A stretch of DNA of 64,000 bases from Nyssa sinensis (Eukaryota; Streptophyta; Magnoliopsida; Cornales; Nyssaceae): assembly GCA_008638375.1 (NCBI GenBank), contig VIRR01000485.1, positions 108,912 to 172,911 of the forward strand. The letters run 5' to 3'. This document shows, piece by piece, positions 35,051 to 46,199 of this stretch. Positions within the stretch are counted from its first letter, which is position 1. Every line of letters starts with the position of its first letter. A program made the translations under genes and the position numbers. Below the pieces are notes generated by a model that saw only the letters and a list, made by a program, of their open reading frames with translations, did not search any database and was not told the origin of the DNA.

Positions 35051-35318
35051 CATAGAGATTATATATATTGGGTCACCACTCTATGGTCATTGATGGGGTT
35101 TCACCTTCTACACATCAAATGATGGGCTCATGTACTGATCTAGACAAGTCAAATAGATCTAAAATGTCTTGTGCAAATCAGGGGCATAGAGGTTATATAG
35201 ATTGGGTCACCACTCTACGGTCATTGACAGGGTTTCACCTTCTACACATCAAATGATTGGCTCATGTGCTAATCTAGACAAGTCAAATAGATCTAAAATG
35301 TCTTGTGCAAATCAGGAG
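35051..35318 (+). repeat. 134-bp tandem duplication
   Basis: Copies at 35051-35184 and 35185-35318 share GGGTCACCACTCTA, AGGTTTCACC-type and TGTCTTGTGCAAATCAGG stretches with about ten differences. The segment that follows (about 35319-35540) is itself a weaker duplication with a period near 113 bp, marked by ATGCATAGTAACAC at about 35408 and 35521. Confidence 0.9.
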
Positions 35319-36709
35319 TAAACTATAGATGGCTTACAGTGATATGTTTTGAGTCTTATTTAACTTGTCTGATAAAATTACTTTCATTTGGACCTATATT
35401 ATAATTATGCATAGTAACACTAGTTAATGTCTTGTTCAAAGCAGGGGTGAACTATTGAGGGCTTAAAGTGAAATGTTTTTTACCTATACTAAAAACTTGT
35501 ATTTGACCTATATTATGATTATGCATAGTAACACGAGTTAAGTTTTCAAGTCATATGAAGGAATCACTACTTTTATTTGGAGAGGTGGTGAAATTATATG
35601 CACGGTAACTCTTAAACAACATCCTCTGTTAATTAAATTTTCAAGATTCTTACATCCCCAATGTTTTTGCAAATATAATTGTGAAGCCCCCATGAAAAAT
35701 GAAGGGATTTTGAGTATGTATGAATGCATACTATATGTGTTATGTTAGGATGGGTTTAAATGTGGATAACGGAAAAAATAAACCTAAAAGTACAACATGT
35801 TGGAAGCTTTATTTGTTTTCTGCTTATGCCTTTGAGACTTAGCAGAGAAGAAGGCCACATATTTATATGAAGATGATATATTTCCTAAGAGTAGAATTAA
35901 TAGAGGAATTGCACTCTGTGGATATCCAAAGGATTAAGCAGCAAATGAGGGAATAAGAAAATTAGGACACCCATAGTGGAGGTTTATTTATCTATTTATA
36001 TATTTTTCTTGAGATTCATGGACGTTAATTATGCAGGGAACTAACCGCCCTATTGGAGAGATTCAACTGTAAGAAATTCTTACATCACAAAACAAATTGA
36101 GAAGTTCTACTCTACAAAAATGATGACTTTAAATACTTAGTGATTGCTTAGATGGTTCTAGTTGACCACGTGTCCCAAAGATTTGGAGCAATGACTAGGA
36201 GCTTGGTTTTGGTGCGGATCATATGAGCTTTGGATTGCTTTGTTGAAACGAAATATATTTATTTGAAACATGATATACTTTTTTATTGTATTTGTAATAA
36301 TATTGGTATGTATATATAAACATCAAAAATATTTCAACGAATCCAAGCTATTATAAAATAAAATTCCAATGATGTGTGTGTATTTTATATGATTTTTTTG
36401 GGACTTTTGATATTTTAGATCGGAACACTGAATCTTGCGTTTCAAATCGGTAATGATCCATGTTTTGGATCGTGCGATCCCAATTCGCAAGTCGCTAGGG
36501 GAGGAGCGAACTTTGGTAACCATAAGTTCAACTCTCGGAGTAGAAAGGCTGAAGCAGATACTATTTAGTTATTTGTTTTTCTGCCGAAGCAACATTGCCC
36601 TTGTTTTCTTGGCTTGCTTTGATTTGTATGCTCTCTATGTACCAGTGTTTTAAAAGCTTTATTGAGGTCCACCTTGTAGAAATTGACACAATGAATAATG
36701 AAATACTAT

Positions 36710-37003
36710 CGCATTATTTCAGATCAATATAACCTCTCGATTCAAAGTAATTTATAGTCAACAATAATGCTCGACCACTTTTATTGAAATCCTAGCACAT
36801 TGTTAAAATGGCGCTTTTACATTGATGGTTATGCTTTGCTTTGGCTTTCAAATGATCCAATTACTTCATATCAATAGAACCCTTCAATCGAAAGTAATTT
36901 ATTATCAGCAATATTGCTCAACCACTTCTATTGAAATACTAGGACATTGTTAAAATGGGACTTTTAGATAGATGGTTATGCTTTGCTATGACTTTCAAAT
37001 GAT
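36710..37003 (+). repeat. 147-bp tandem duplication
   Basis: Copies at 36710-36856 and 36857-37003 both end GGTTATGCTTTGCT..CTTTCAAATGAT. Landmarks TCAATATAACC and TCAATAGAACC lie at 36724 and 36871. Confidence 0.88.
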
Positions 37004-38735
37004 ATTGGATATTTTTTTTCATTAACAAGCGCAAAAGAGAGGGAAGGAAGGAGGAACAAGTATTGTACCATGACTTTTTATGTAAAACTCTAGGGTGTCT
37101 TGATAAATCAATAATGTATTCAGAGATTTGTAGAATACTTTCTCAATTTATAAGTCATCTTATCCCTTTGCCATGTTCATGGATTCAGATCTAGGTGTTA
37201 GATCCATCTATGTTAGATCATCAATAGTTTGAGATTCTTACCTACCATTATAATTATCGAAATCATTCAATACGCGATACAAATCAGAAGATTCGATTCA
37301 TCCGGCCTTCCACATCAACAGGTTGAAAGAAACGTCCAATGCTATAAATCAAAGAGGACTGAACTGAATCGATCCAGCATTTCATGAATCGTATGACATG
37401 TACGATTCATACAATTTACTGAACAACCGCGGACCCAAATGAGTTAAAAAATCATTTTTTTTTTTTTTTTGCTTAAAAAGAAAGTCCCAAGGGCCTTTTA
37501 AGGCCTTCAGGGATATTTTATACGTTACGATCACTTCTTTCTCACTTTACTCTTTTTTTTTTCAACTCCTCTGGGACTGAATTCAAGAGAGAGATCTCCA
37601 ATTATCTTTTTAAGCAAGAATCCAAATTAAATTCCATTTTTTTGCCATGCGTTTCTATTTGCCAGAGGAACCTATTAGAAGCAATTGTTGAAGACATTAA
37701 AGAGTTTTGGAGGTTGGAGCATTTTGGGTAAGCTTATGCTAATTATCACCAAGTTTGGATTCTTTTTTTTTTTTTTTTTCCTTGTGAAATGGCTTCTAAA
37801 AGAATAGGAAAGAGGGCAATTGATCCAACTTTAGATCACTGTAAGCGTCTTGATGATGGAAAGGATGGGCCAATGGGATAGGATGCATCTTATTTTGGAG
37901 ATATGCACTTACACGTTCGTTGTCCATACAATACAAGGAGTATATTTTGTACATGTTACATTTTATTTATTTAGTTTTATTTGTTATTTTTTATTTTATC
38001 TTTTTTTGGGGGGTGGGGTGTAATTTGGGGGTATATGAGGATCATTATGTTTTACTTTTGCTTTGATAGAAATTATCATCATGGAGTCATGGACAAGTTA
38101 GAATTTGGAATTTAGAAGTTGTGATGAAGATGAAGGAATGAGTAAAATGAAGTATATGTTGTTGAATTTATCTCCTTTGAATCATGAATGATGAATCTAT
38201 GATGATTGATTAAATGATTGATATTTGATTGATCATATTATTGAATGCTTCATATTGTCTTTAAATCATTTCTTTCTTTTCTTTTTCTTTCTCTTTTCTT
38301 TTCTTAAATTCTTAAATCTTGACTTACTATGACTTGCGCATTTGTAATCATGATATGTGAATTAATACAATTTTATTTCATTTTAGAAATTATCATTTAT
38401 CAGTAAGGTCCATAGATTAAAAATAGATGCCATGTGGTATTATTTTCTCTCTTTTTTTGGGTATGATTATTTTCTCCCTTCCTTGTGACGTGAATATTGA
38501 TGCTCTATTTGCTCTACCAAAGATGGTCAGTATTTCATCGCCTGCCATACTTTAATCCGGTTATTTTAGAGATGTTGTGATGTTATCTATAATCTACTCC
38601 AGAACATTCACAATCCCGTGGTGATTACCAAGACAAGATTCTCTAATCTGACTATGGGGTCCTTAGCCTACTTGTCTAAATAGAATAAAAATAGATGCCA
38701 CGTGGTATTATTTTTTTCCTCCCTTTTCTCATTCT

Positions 38736-38867
38736 ATCAATAGGGCTGCCCATGAAGTGGCAAAATTAACCCTCTTAAATGGTCTAAATGTTTGCTGGCT
38801 TGAGGATTTTCCTCACTGGTTTCAGCATCTTTTCCTTCTAGACGGTGAGTCCTCTGGACTTCTTTAA
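38736..38867 (+). pseudogene. RNase H-like (RVT_3-type) domain fragment
   Basis: The frame reads INRAAHEVAKLTLLNG, then LNVCWLEDFPHWFQHLF and ends LLDGESSGLL-stop. The N-R-A-A-H..A-K..W-L-E-D-F-P pattern is the C-terminal end of plant RNase H-like domain proteins derived from LINEs. It has no upstream in-frame continuation or start, so it is a fragment of a LINE or domesticated RNase H-like gene. It lies just before the DNA resembling the CNL downstream region. Confidence 0.6.
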
Positions 38868-39495
38868 TCTCTTAATAATATTTCATTTCTTTCATCTGAA
38901 AAGAAGCCTTATTAATTCACTAAATGCACAATTTTTTGTATGGTTCTTTGAGTTACTTAGGTGCATCTCCCAACATACATATTGAAAAACAAGAAAACTC
39001 AAATCATATAAATACAAGTCTATTGTATAATAGAATTTCAGAGTAATCTATATTGGAGGGTTGTCCTTGTATTATTGTTCGATTCTCTGCTTTGCATTAT
39101 TTAAACAATATATTGGAAAAACCGATGTGTTATTCTCAAAATCTAACTGTTTGAGTAAAAGTATGTGTATTGTTCCATCAAGCAGGAAAATAAGTTGTAG
39201 ATAATGTGCAAGTAAGTTTCGTGTCCGTAATTACAACCATAACCAGTACTTCAACAACTCTTCTAATTTATTAATTGATTTCTATATTTGATCCTCTTTT
39301 GTTTCTCATGTCTCCTTCAATGCGCTAGATATGTTCTCTCCAAATAGTTGAGTAAGCATGTTTTGAGTTGAGTTGAATATATGTTTCTTAAATCAAATTA
39401 TTGATATCTACAGAGTTCATTGTGAATCTAAGTTTTATAAGCCATCTAGTTTGCAAGTATCTGTCTTTTGGGGTTAGAATTCCATTTATGGTACT

Positions 39496-40612
39496 CCTAT
39501 AGAGTTTGAATTCCCTTTTGATCTTTTTCACATGATTCCTTTGGTTCCATTAGGTAAACTAGACCATGGAAATTGTTTTGCGAATATGACTGCAACACTG
39601 TGAGATTAACAGTTCCTAATTTCTTTCCTAGTGCTGCAAATTGCAAAAAAAAAATCCCCTGCTTCTTTTGTTTTTATCTTTAAGAAGAAATTGAATAGCT
39701 AAATTGGAGAGAATACCGTTGTCTTTGAATTAAGGGTGAAACTATTTCAATTCAAAATTTGAGAGTTCCATTAAGAAACTTTTGTTCTAATAGCTTTCAC
39801 TTATTTTTGTAAAAACATATGAAATTTTTTTGTTCATGTTCCTTCCCCATAACATATGGAGCACAACGGGGTGCTAGCTTCTCAATCTTTGGTCCACTAA
39901 TATTGATGCGAAGTAATTTAAAATTACAATATATTCTTGTATGATGATCCATATGCCTAAATCATTCTTATATTATTTTGAGTGCAGGATAAAAAAAAGT
40001 TGTTTTGAAGGAGAAGTGATTCTGCTCAGCTTGGATCTAGTGGCTATGGAGAATAAAAGAGTTGGAGAACTAAAGCTTACATAGACTCCATAGATGATGC
40101 TTTGAAGATTTGTAGCACTCAATCATGGAGTGTTTGTGCCATTTGGAATAACATGACAATGGACAACCAGAGTTTTTAGAACTTTTTAAGTCCCATGTTC
40201 ACATGCAATAAAATTTAGCTCCAGGTTTCAGATTGTCCTTAGTTTAGAGCCTTGAAGTGATACACTTTCTTGTTGGATTTTTCTATCGTTCAAATCGTAG
40301 ATGCATTGTTGTTGTTGTTGTTGTGAAGCTCTATCTATTGATTTTTTTTCTTTGTTTTTATAGTTTGTGTTCACCACTGAAACAATAGAGCATGTCATAT
40401 TTAGTAGGCACTTGTATTGAAGATTTGATTGGGTTTATTAAAATGCATAAAATCGGGTCTTATATATCTGTTGGCACATGCTGTGATCAAAATCTCGTGC
40501 TCGATTTTTAATTACTATAATGGGTTTCTTCAATGAAAACCTTAGTTTCGTATAGAATTGGAAGGATGCATGTCTTATATTGTTGTGCAGAGGTCAATCA
40601 TGACTTGGTTTC

Positions 40613-40620
<8 letters not shown>
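39496..40620 (+). repeat. Segmental duplicate of the CNL downstream region (upstream copy)
   Basis: Landmarks in the same order in both copies: ACTAGACCATGGAAAT, TTGTTCATGTTCCTTCCCC, GGTC(C/T)A(C/G)TAATATTGATG, GGAGAA(G)..ACTAAAGCTTACA, ACTCCATAGATGA, ATGACAATGGACAAC, and ATTTGATTGGGTT. The downstream copy is longer because of insertions. The matching starts soon after where a CNL stop would be expected, so this is the 3' flank of a lost CNL paralogue. Confidence 0.85.

Positions 40621-40650
<30 letters not shown>
40613..40650. repeat. (ATT)n microsatellite
   Basis: About 12 ATT units. A short (GTT)n lies at about 40303-40322. Confidence 0.95.
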
Positions 40651-40651
<1 letters not shown>

Positions 40652-42324
40652 AACCATACTTCTCATTTATTTATAGATATTGGTTATAGCGTGAGAATTT
40701 TACTTACGTATACAAACACATTTAATGTTGTCTAAAATTTAGAGTTATTTGACTAATTCTATAACACTATGACTCGAGGTTGTGAATGATATAAGATAAA
40801 TATGATATCTTAAAAATAAAGATATTTGTTTAGAGGAGAATCGAAGACCACAATGAAACGGGTTAAAATTCAGTCAAATTTTTTCACATATTTTGATCAT
40901 CGTCGACACGCACACGAATTTGCTTCAAATGGGCCTTAGAACGCAATCCCATTTATCCATGATACCAAAGGCTGGCCATTTGTTGTACACCAGGAAATCT
41001 TATTTATTTTTTTAATTTTTGTCTTCTTTCTTTCCTAAAGAAATTAATGAAAACTTTGTAGTCAAATATATAACCTGCTTGCGTAGTAGCATCGAATGGA
41101 ATTATAATAAAGAATGGGACCCGAACAGTAGAAGCCATCTTTCATCGTATGTTGATCTAGAATGAGTGGTCCAAAATATTTTTGAACCAATTAAATTGTC
41201 AAAAGTCCATTCAGGAATTTGTTGATGATCTTAGGATCCGGGTCAACTTTGTCGAAATCCACGATTTAAGTATTTCTTCAATTATTCTTGTCCAATAAAA
41301 AAAATTAATTGGGTGAAGTGATTCCTCAATCTCAACATATCCTATGATAAGAAAAAAACGTGTCTAATCCGAAACCACCAACAAAAGCCGCCTTTCTGTC
41401 GTGAGGTAGGTATGCAGTTTTTATTTTTATTTTTGTGGTTTTAGAAAAGTTTTCCATTTTGTTATGTAATTAACTCAAATTTGTATTTTCTTATGATTTT
41501 TGTGTTGTGCAAGGATTAAAATTGTTTGGTTATATATCCATTCATAACATTTTGTTTTCTACGTCATTGGTTCAAGAATTTCTCTCTTCTAAATTTAAAG
41601 AAATTGATACGCAAAAAATTAAAATTTTTGACCAAAATAGAGTTCTTTTCAAACCTTTTTTTAAGAATAAAATTATAATAAACTTATTTACCAAACTAAA
41701 ATCATTTGTAAAATTGTTTTTTTAAAAAATGATTTAAAAATAAAATTATTTAAAATCGTCTTTAGAAAGATGTTTTTAAAAGCATTTTTTTAAAAGACAA
41801 TTTCTTAATAAATTTTTTTCAAAGCATTTTTCTGAAAGAGGATTTAAAAAAAAAATATTTGAAATTGTTTTTCAAAAAAACGTTTCAAAAGTATCTTTTT
41901 AAAAGACGATTTTTTAATAAAAAAATATTTTTTTAAAAAATAATTTTAAAAATAATTTTGATTTTGTAAATAAATTAAAAACAACATCAAATTAAAAAAT
42001 AATTTTTTTTAACTCTACTTCAGAATTTAACTATGATATTGGAATAAAATTTATATTTACTTTGGTCTTTATTTATTGTATTTATAAGAAGGTTGAGCTT
42101 CTTGCAGCATCCGTGGGGGTGGGAGGGACCCTGTTGAGGAGGTCCATATCCATACATTTTGTAATAGTTTTAATAAATTGAATGTTTTGCATAAAAACAG
42201 AGAGAATAAAATAAATAGAGAAGAAGGTTGCAGACAAATTGTTTTTCATAGTACAGGACTTTATTCATAGTATATTTGCTTACCTTTATAACGCACAGAA
42301 CTTTCTATTTATAGTATTTACATG

Positions 42325-42678
42325 TGTTAGAGTGTCCCACATCGTTCGTCTCTAACTTTTCTGATCTATATATAAGGACTCTCTCTACCTCTCCTTAACA
42401 CCTGGGTTTTAAGGATGAGCTAATTGGGAGTTGGGCCTCCAAAATTTTAATATGGTATCAGAGCCAGGCCAGAGTCTAACTTTGGGCTAGAGGAGTCGGG
42501 GCGCGCCCATCTGGGATTCGCTTAGACACGCGATATAATCCAGGAGGCGTGTTGGAGTGTCCCACATCGCCCGTCTCTAGCTCCTCTGGTCCGTATATAA
42601 GGACCCTCTCTACCTCTCCTTAACACCAGAGTTTTAAAAAATGAGCTAATTGAGAGTTGAGCCTCCAAAATTTCAATA
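42325..42678 (+). mobile_element. Complete TRIM retrotransposon, 354 bp
   Basis: Two LTRs of 128 and 129 bp (42325-42452, 42550-42678) begin TGTT(A/G)GAGTGTCCCACATC, and contain a TATATAAGG box and a CTCTCCTTAACACC stretch. Immediately after the left LTR is TGGTATCAGAGCCA (42453-42466), a primer-binding site complementary to initiator tRNA-Met. A purine-rich CAGGAGGCG precedes the right LTR. The only internal DNA is 97 bp, without coding capacity. A perfect 5-bp duplication ACATG flanks it (42320-42324 and 42679-42683). The LTRs differ at several positions. The LTR end is AATA rather than CA. Confidence 0.95.
42453..42466 (+). promoter_or_regulatory. TRIM primer-binding site (initiator tRNA-Met)
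   Basis: TGGTATCAGAGCCA directly abuts the left LTR. Confidence 0.9.
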
Positions 42679-42766
42679 ACATGCATGAATAAAAAAAGGA
42701 ATCTGATTTTCTAACTAATTGTTCAGAAAAATTTGAAATTTTTTTAACAGAATAACAGCTCATTTA

Positions 42767-43269
42767 CACTATGTTTGGATGGAAGGAATTGGAAAGAAAG
42801 GGAAGGGAAGGATAAGGAAGGAGAGCTTATATTATGTTTGTTTTAAAAATTAGGAAAGAAAGGGAGGGAAATGAAGAGAAAGGGAGGGAGAGCTTAACCC
42901 TCATTTTAGTAATTTTGTTATCCCTCCAAAAGTGGGCAGAAACGAAGGGAAATGAAAGAAAGATTTAATAAATTTTTAATAATATCAATATTATCCTTAA
43001 AATTATAAAAGCCAAAATAAAAATAACATCTCTGTCCTAGGATATAATAATAAAATAATATAAAATTATTTCCTTTCCTTTCTCTCTATTATCATTCCCA
43101 AACAAAATAATAGTCTTTTCTTTACTTTTCTTTCATTAGTTATCCAAACATAAAAGAGGGATTACTCTCTCCTCTCCTCTCCTTTCCTTTCCTTTCCTTT
43201 CCTTTCCTTTCCCTCATAACTAATATTATCCTTTCCATTTCTTTCCTTCCTAATTATCCAAACAAACTG
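42767..43269 (+). mobile_element. Harbinger/Tourist-like MITE, copy 6
   Basis: 503 bp, ends CACTATGTTTGGAT and ATCCAAACAAACTG, with exact TTA target duplication (42764-42766 and 43270-43272). It gives the clearest definition of the family's 14-bp TIR. It contains a (CTTTC)n expansion at 43167-43213. It ends about 205 bp before the CNL start codon and so forms part of that gene's promoter region. Confidence 0.9.
43167..43213. repeat. (CTTTC)n microsatellite
   Basis: Pentanucleotide expansion inside the MITE arm. Confidence 0.9.
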
Positions 43270-43473
43270 TTAGTCCAAGAATCATTCTAGAATCATCCTT
43301 GTTTTGCTGCTAAGCTTTGCTGAGTTGTGGGAAATCGTGGCTGAGGTGGAATATTGTGATGGCAGTTTCTGTGTTGGTTCTAACAGTTTGACCGAACGGC
43401 ACTCAAATTACAATTTGCTTTCATATTGTTTTGTTCAAATCTGCTCGTCCCATTTGCTCTCATCCTCAACAAT

Positions 43474-46038
43474 ATGGCTGAATCTTTTGTCTTTGACATT
43501 GCTGAGAATGTGCTGGGGAAACTAGGGTCGGTTGCTCTCCGAGAAATACGCTTGGCTCGGGGTGTCAAAAGTGAATTGGCAAAGCTCAAGGACACCTTAT
43601 TAACCATCAAAGTAGTGCTCTTGGATGCAGAAGAGCAGCAAAGGACCAACGATCGTGTAAGCATCTGGTTAAGAAAACTTGAAGCCATTTTTTATGATGC
43701 AGATGATGTGTTTGACGAATTTGGGTATGAAGCTTTGCAACAAGAAGTGGCATATCGTGGGACCACTATGGAAAAGGTATGCCATTTCTTTTCACTTTCA
43801 AATCCCCTTATATTCTATTTTAGAATGGCTCATAAAATCAAGGACATTAGAGAAAGAATGAATGAGGTTGCAGTTGAAAAATCTCAATTTGATCTTGTGG
43901 AGCGAGATATTGACAGGAGGGTTGGGCATAGGGAAAGGGAAACCTACTCCTTTTTGGATACTTCTGATGTCATTGGTAGAGAAAATGATAAAGAAATTAT
44001 TATAGATCTCTTAATGCAGTCGAAAGATCATGCGAGTATTTCTGTTATTCCTATAGTTGGAATCGGTGGGCTTGGTAAGACAACGCTTGCTAAAATGGTG
44101 TACCATGATGAACGGGTGATTAATCATTTTGATTTGAGAAAGTGGGTGTGCGTGTCAGAGGACTTTAACATGAAATTGTTGATTCAAAATATTGCTAATT
44201 TGGAACCCGGCACAAAGTATGAAAACTTAAATATGGAGAGCTTGGTAACTCATGCACAAAATGCTTTGAATGGTAAAAGATATTTGCTCATCTTGGATGA
44301 TGTCTGGAATGAGGATTCTAGCAAATGGATGGAGTTAAGAAGTTTGTTGGTGGGTAGTGCCTACGGTAGCAACATTATTGTGACTACACGTAGTCAAAAA
44401 GTCGCTTCTATCATGGGCACCACTTCCCCATACAACTTAGAAGGTCTTTCAAATGAAGACTGTTTATTTTTGTTCATCAAGTATGCATTTGCAGAGGGGC
44501 AAGATAAGCAATACCCAAATCTTGTAGAAATTGGGAAAGATATAGTGAAAAAGTGTGGCAAAACTCCTTTGGCTATAAGAACCTTAGGAAGCCTTCTATA
44601 CATGAATACCGAGGAACACGAATGGTTCTTTGTAAGAGATAATGATATATGGAATTTAGAACAAAGGGAGGGTGACATTTTGAATGCATTGAAATTGAGC
44701 TATGATCAATTGCCATCTCACTTGAAACGATGTTTTGCTTCTTGTTCGATTTTTCCAAAGGGTTATGAGTTCAATAGTAATCGCTTGATCTGTCTATGGA
44801 TGGCACAAGGGCTCATTCAATCAACTGACCAAAATTTAGATTTGGAAGATATTGGGAGGATGTATTTCACTGAATTACGGTCAAGATCTTTCTTTGAAAA
44901 TGTTAGCGATCATGGGTTTTATTATAGTTTTAAAATGCATGACCTCATGCACGATCTTGCATTATTAGTAACACAAAACGAGATCTCAATTTTAAATTCA
45001 GATTCCCAAAACATTTCTAAGAATGTTCGGCACGTGTCATTCTATAACATCAATTTGATGGAGAAAGTTCCAAAATTTGTTCTCCAACTAAAGAGTTTGC
45101 GATCCATTCTTATGCCCAATCTTAACAAATCTTTTGCTGATACATGCATATCAAGATTCAAGTGTTTGAGGGTGCTAGATTTACAAGGTTGCCAATTTGA
45201 GGTATTACCAACTTCCATTGGTGATTTAAAACATTTAAGACTTCTAGACCTATCTGGGAACTATAGACTTGCATCACTCCCAAATTCATTTTGCAAGTTG
45301 CTGAATTTACAGACATTGGAACTTTCTGCTTGTGAAGAACTTAAAGAGTTGCCCAGAAATATACGGAACTTGATAAGCCTTAGGTGTATGTCACTAACCA
45401 CGCAAGAGACTCACTTGTCAGAGGAAGGAGTGGGAGGCTTGACATCCCTTCGATTTTTGGGGATTGCAAACTGTTTCAATATTGAATTTCTTCTGCATAA
45501 TGATGGGATGCAACACTTTTCTGCCCTTCAAACATTGTCAATTTCCTGTTGTTTCAATCTCGTCTCCTTGCCACGAAGTTTGAGAAACCTAACGGCGTTA
45601 GAGAACCTAGTAATTTTGGATTGTCAAAAACTAGATTTGATGATGGATGATCAGGGGAAAGAAAAAGATGCTCACTTAAGAGGAGGCCTGAGGAGTCTTC
45701 GATTACTTTGGATTACTTGGCTACCAAAGTTGGTGTCTTTACCCCAATGGCTTCAAGGGGCTTCTAACACTCTTAAGCACATAATGATTAAATCTTGTCC
45801 CAACTTCACAACATTGCCAGAGTGGATGCAAGATCTCAAGGTTCTTCAAAAACTTGAGATTTCGGGATGTTCACGATTGACATCTTTGCCAGAGGGGATG
45901 AATGGCCTCACTTCACTAAGAGAAATTCACATTTTGTACTGTCCACAACTGATTAGAAGATGCCAACGGGAGATAGGGGAGGATTGGCACAAAATTTCTC
46001 ATGTCCCTAACATTTATCTCAATGACATCAAGATTTGA
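43474..46038 (+). CDS. CC-NBS-LRR (CNL) disease resistance protein, RGA-like, intronless
   Basis: 854 residues. The start is the ATG of MAESFVFDIAENVLGKLGS, the usual family start; the frame runs further up only to a TTG. Residues 1-150 are the Rx N-terminal coiled coil (LLDAEEQQ, DDVFDEFGYEALQQ). The NB-ARC domain follows: P-loop GIGGLGKTT (about 196-206), RNBS-A FDLRKWVCVSEDF, kinase-2 LLILDDVW (271-278), RNBS-B NIIVTTRSQKVA, an altered GLPL motif reading CGKTPLAI (about 361), RNBS-D CFASCSIFPKGYEF (about 420) and MHD-type KMHDLMHDLA (487-496). About 540-835 are leucine-rich repeats (LRVLDLQGC, LRLLDLSGN, LQTLELSACEELKELP), ending in CPQLIRRCQREIGEDWHKISHVP, a standard family end. CNLs sense pathogen effectors in the cytosol and trigger defence. 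The frame is intact. The KTPLA in place of GLPLA is unusual. Confidence 0.95.
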   Translation: MAESFVFDIAENVLGKLGSVALREIRLARGVKSELAKLKDTLLTIKVVLLDAEEQQRTNDRVSIWLRKLEAIFYDADDVFDEFGYEALQQEVAYRGTTMEKVCHFFSLSNPLIFYFRMAHKIKDIRERMNEVAVEKSQFDLVERDIDRRVGHRERETYSFLDTSDVIGRENDKEIIIDLLMQSKDHASISVIPIVGIGGLGKTTLAKMVYHDERVINHFDLRKWVCVSEDFNMKLLIQNIANLEPGTKYENLNMESLVTHAQNALNGKRYLLILDDVWNEDSSKWMELRSLLVGSAYGSNIIVTTRSQKVASIMGTTSPYNLEGLSNEDCLFLFIKYAFAEGQDKQYPNLVEIGKDIVKKCGKTPLAIRTLGSLLYMNTEEHEWFFVRDNDIWNLEQREGDILNALKLSYDQLPSHLKRCFASCSIFPKGYEFNSNRLICLWMAQGLIQSTDQNLDLEDIGRMYFTELRSRSFFENVSDHGFYYSFKMHDLMHDLALLVTQNEISILNSDSQNISKNVRHVSFYNINLMEKVPKFVLQLKSLRSILMPNLNKSFADTCISRFKCLRVLDLQGCQFEVLPTSIGDLKHLRLLDLSGNYRLASLPNSFCKLLNLQTLELSACEELKELPRNIRNLISLRCMSLTTQETHLSEEGVGGLTSLRFLGIANCFNIEFLLHNDGMQHFSALQTLSISCCFNLVSLPRSLRNLTALENLVILDCQKLDLMMDDQGKEKDAHLRGGLRSLRLLWITWLPKLVSLPQWLQGASNTLKHIMIKSCPNFTTLPEWMQDLKVLQKLEISGCSRLTSLPEGMNGLTSLREIHILYCPQLIRRCQREIGEDWHKISHVPNIYLNDIKI

Positions 46039-46106
46039 AATCTGTCACTAATCGGTATGAAGAAATCTCTCTTTTGTCAGTTGCTTTATATCGTTGTTGC
46101 CTTTTA

Positions 46107-46128
46107 TCTTCTTCTTCTTCTTCTTCTT
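46107..46128. repeat. (CTT)n microsatellite in the CNL 3' UTR
   Basis: Seven CTT units about 70 bp after the stop codon. Confidence 0.9.
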
Positions 46129-46199
46129 TATTTAGTTATTAGCTCTATTTTTTTTTATCTATTAAACCAAAGCCAATTGCACATTATATTGATTACATA

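Larger units (their letters stand above)
32199..38735. other. Intergenic, with local tandem duplications and no clear gene
   Basis: Starts with the RPS2 3' UTR. Includes three separate recent tandem duplications (entries below), poly-T tracts at about 33930 and 37455, and a promoter-like and exon-like stretch at about 33770-34670 that may be a transcribed but unrecognised locus. No open frame resembles a known protein. Confidence 0.5.
38868..42319. other. Orphan copy of CNL 3'-flank DNA, then AT-rich intergenic DNA
   Basis: 39496-40620 is clearly homologous to 46200-48790 downstream of the intact CNL gene, and about 38960-39060 to about 48880-48975. No NBS or LRR coding sequence remains beside it. 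40620-42319 has no gene; it holds low-complexity A/T repeats (about 41700-41950). Confidence 0.7.

Noticed and set aside
36320..36655. Frames around the CGATTCGCAAGTCGC stretch
   Set aside because: Short frames on both strands with no domain. The GC-richer patch looks like repeat-derived sequence but ends could not be set.
37788..37880. MASKRIGKR.. frame after a poly-T tract, considered as a ubiquitin-conjugating enzyme start
   Set aside because: Only the first six residues match that family. The frame stops after about 30 residues and the DNA shows no further similarity.
43426..43473. N-terminal extension of the CNL frame
   Set aside because: The extension begins with TTG, not ATG. The family start MAE..F lies at 43474.
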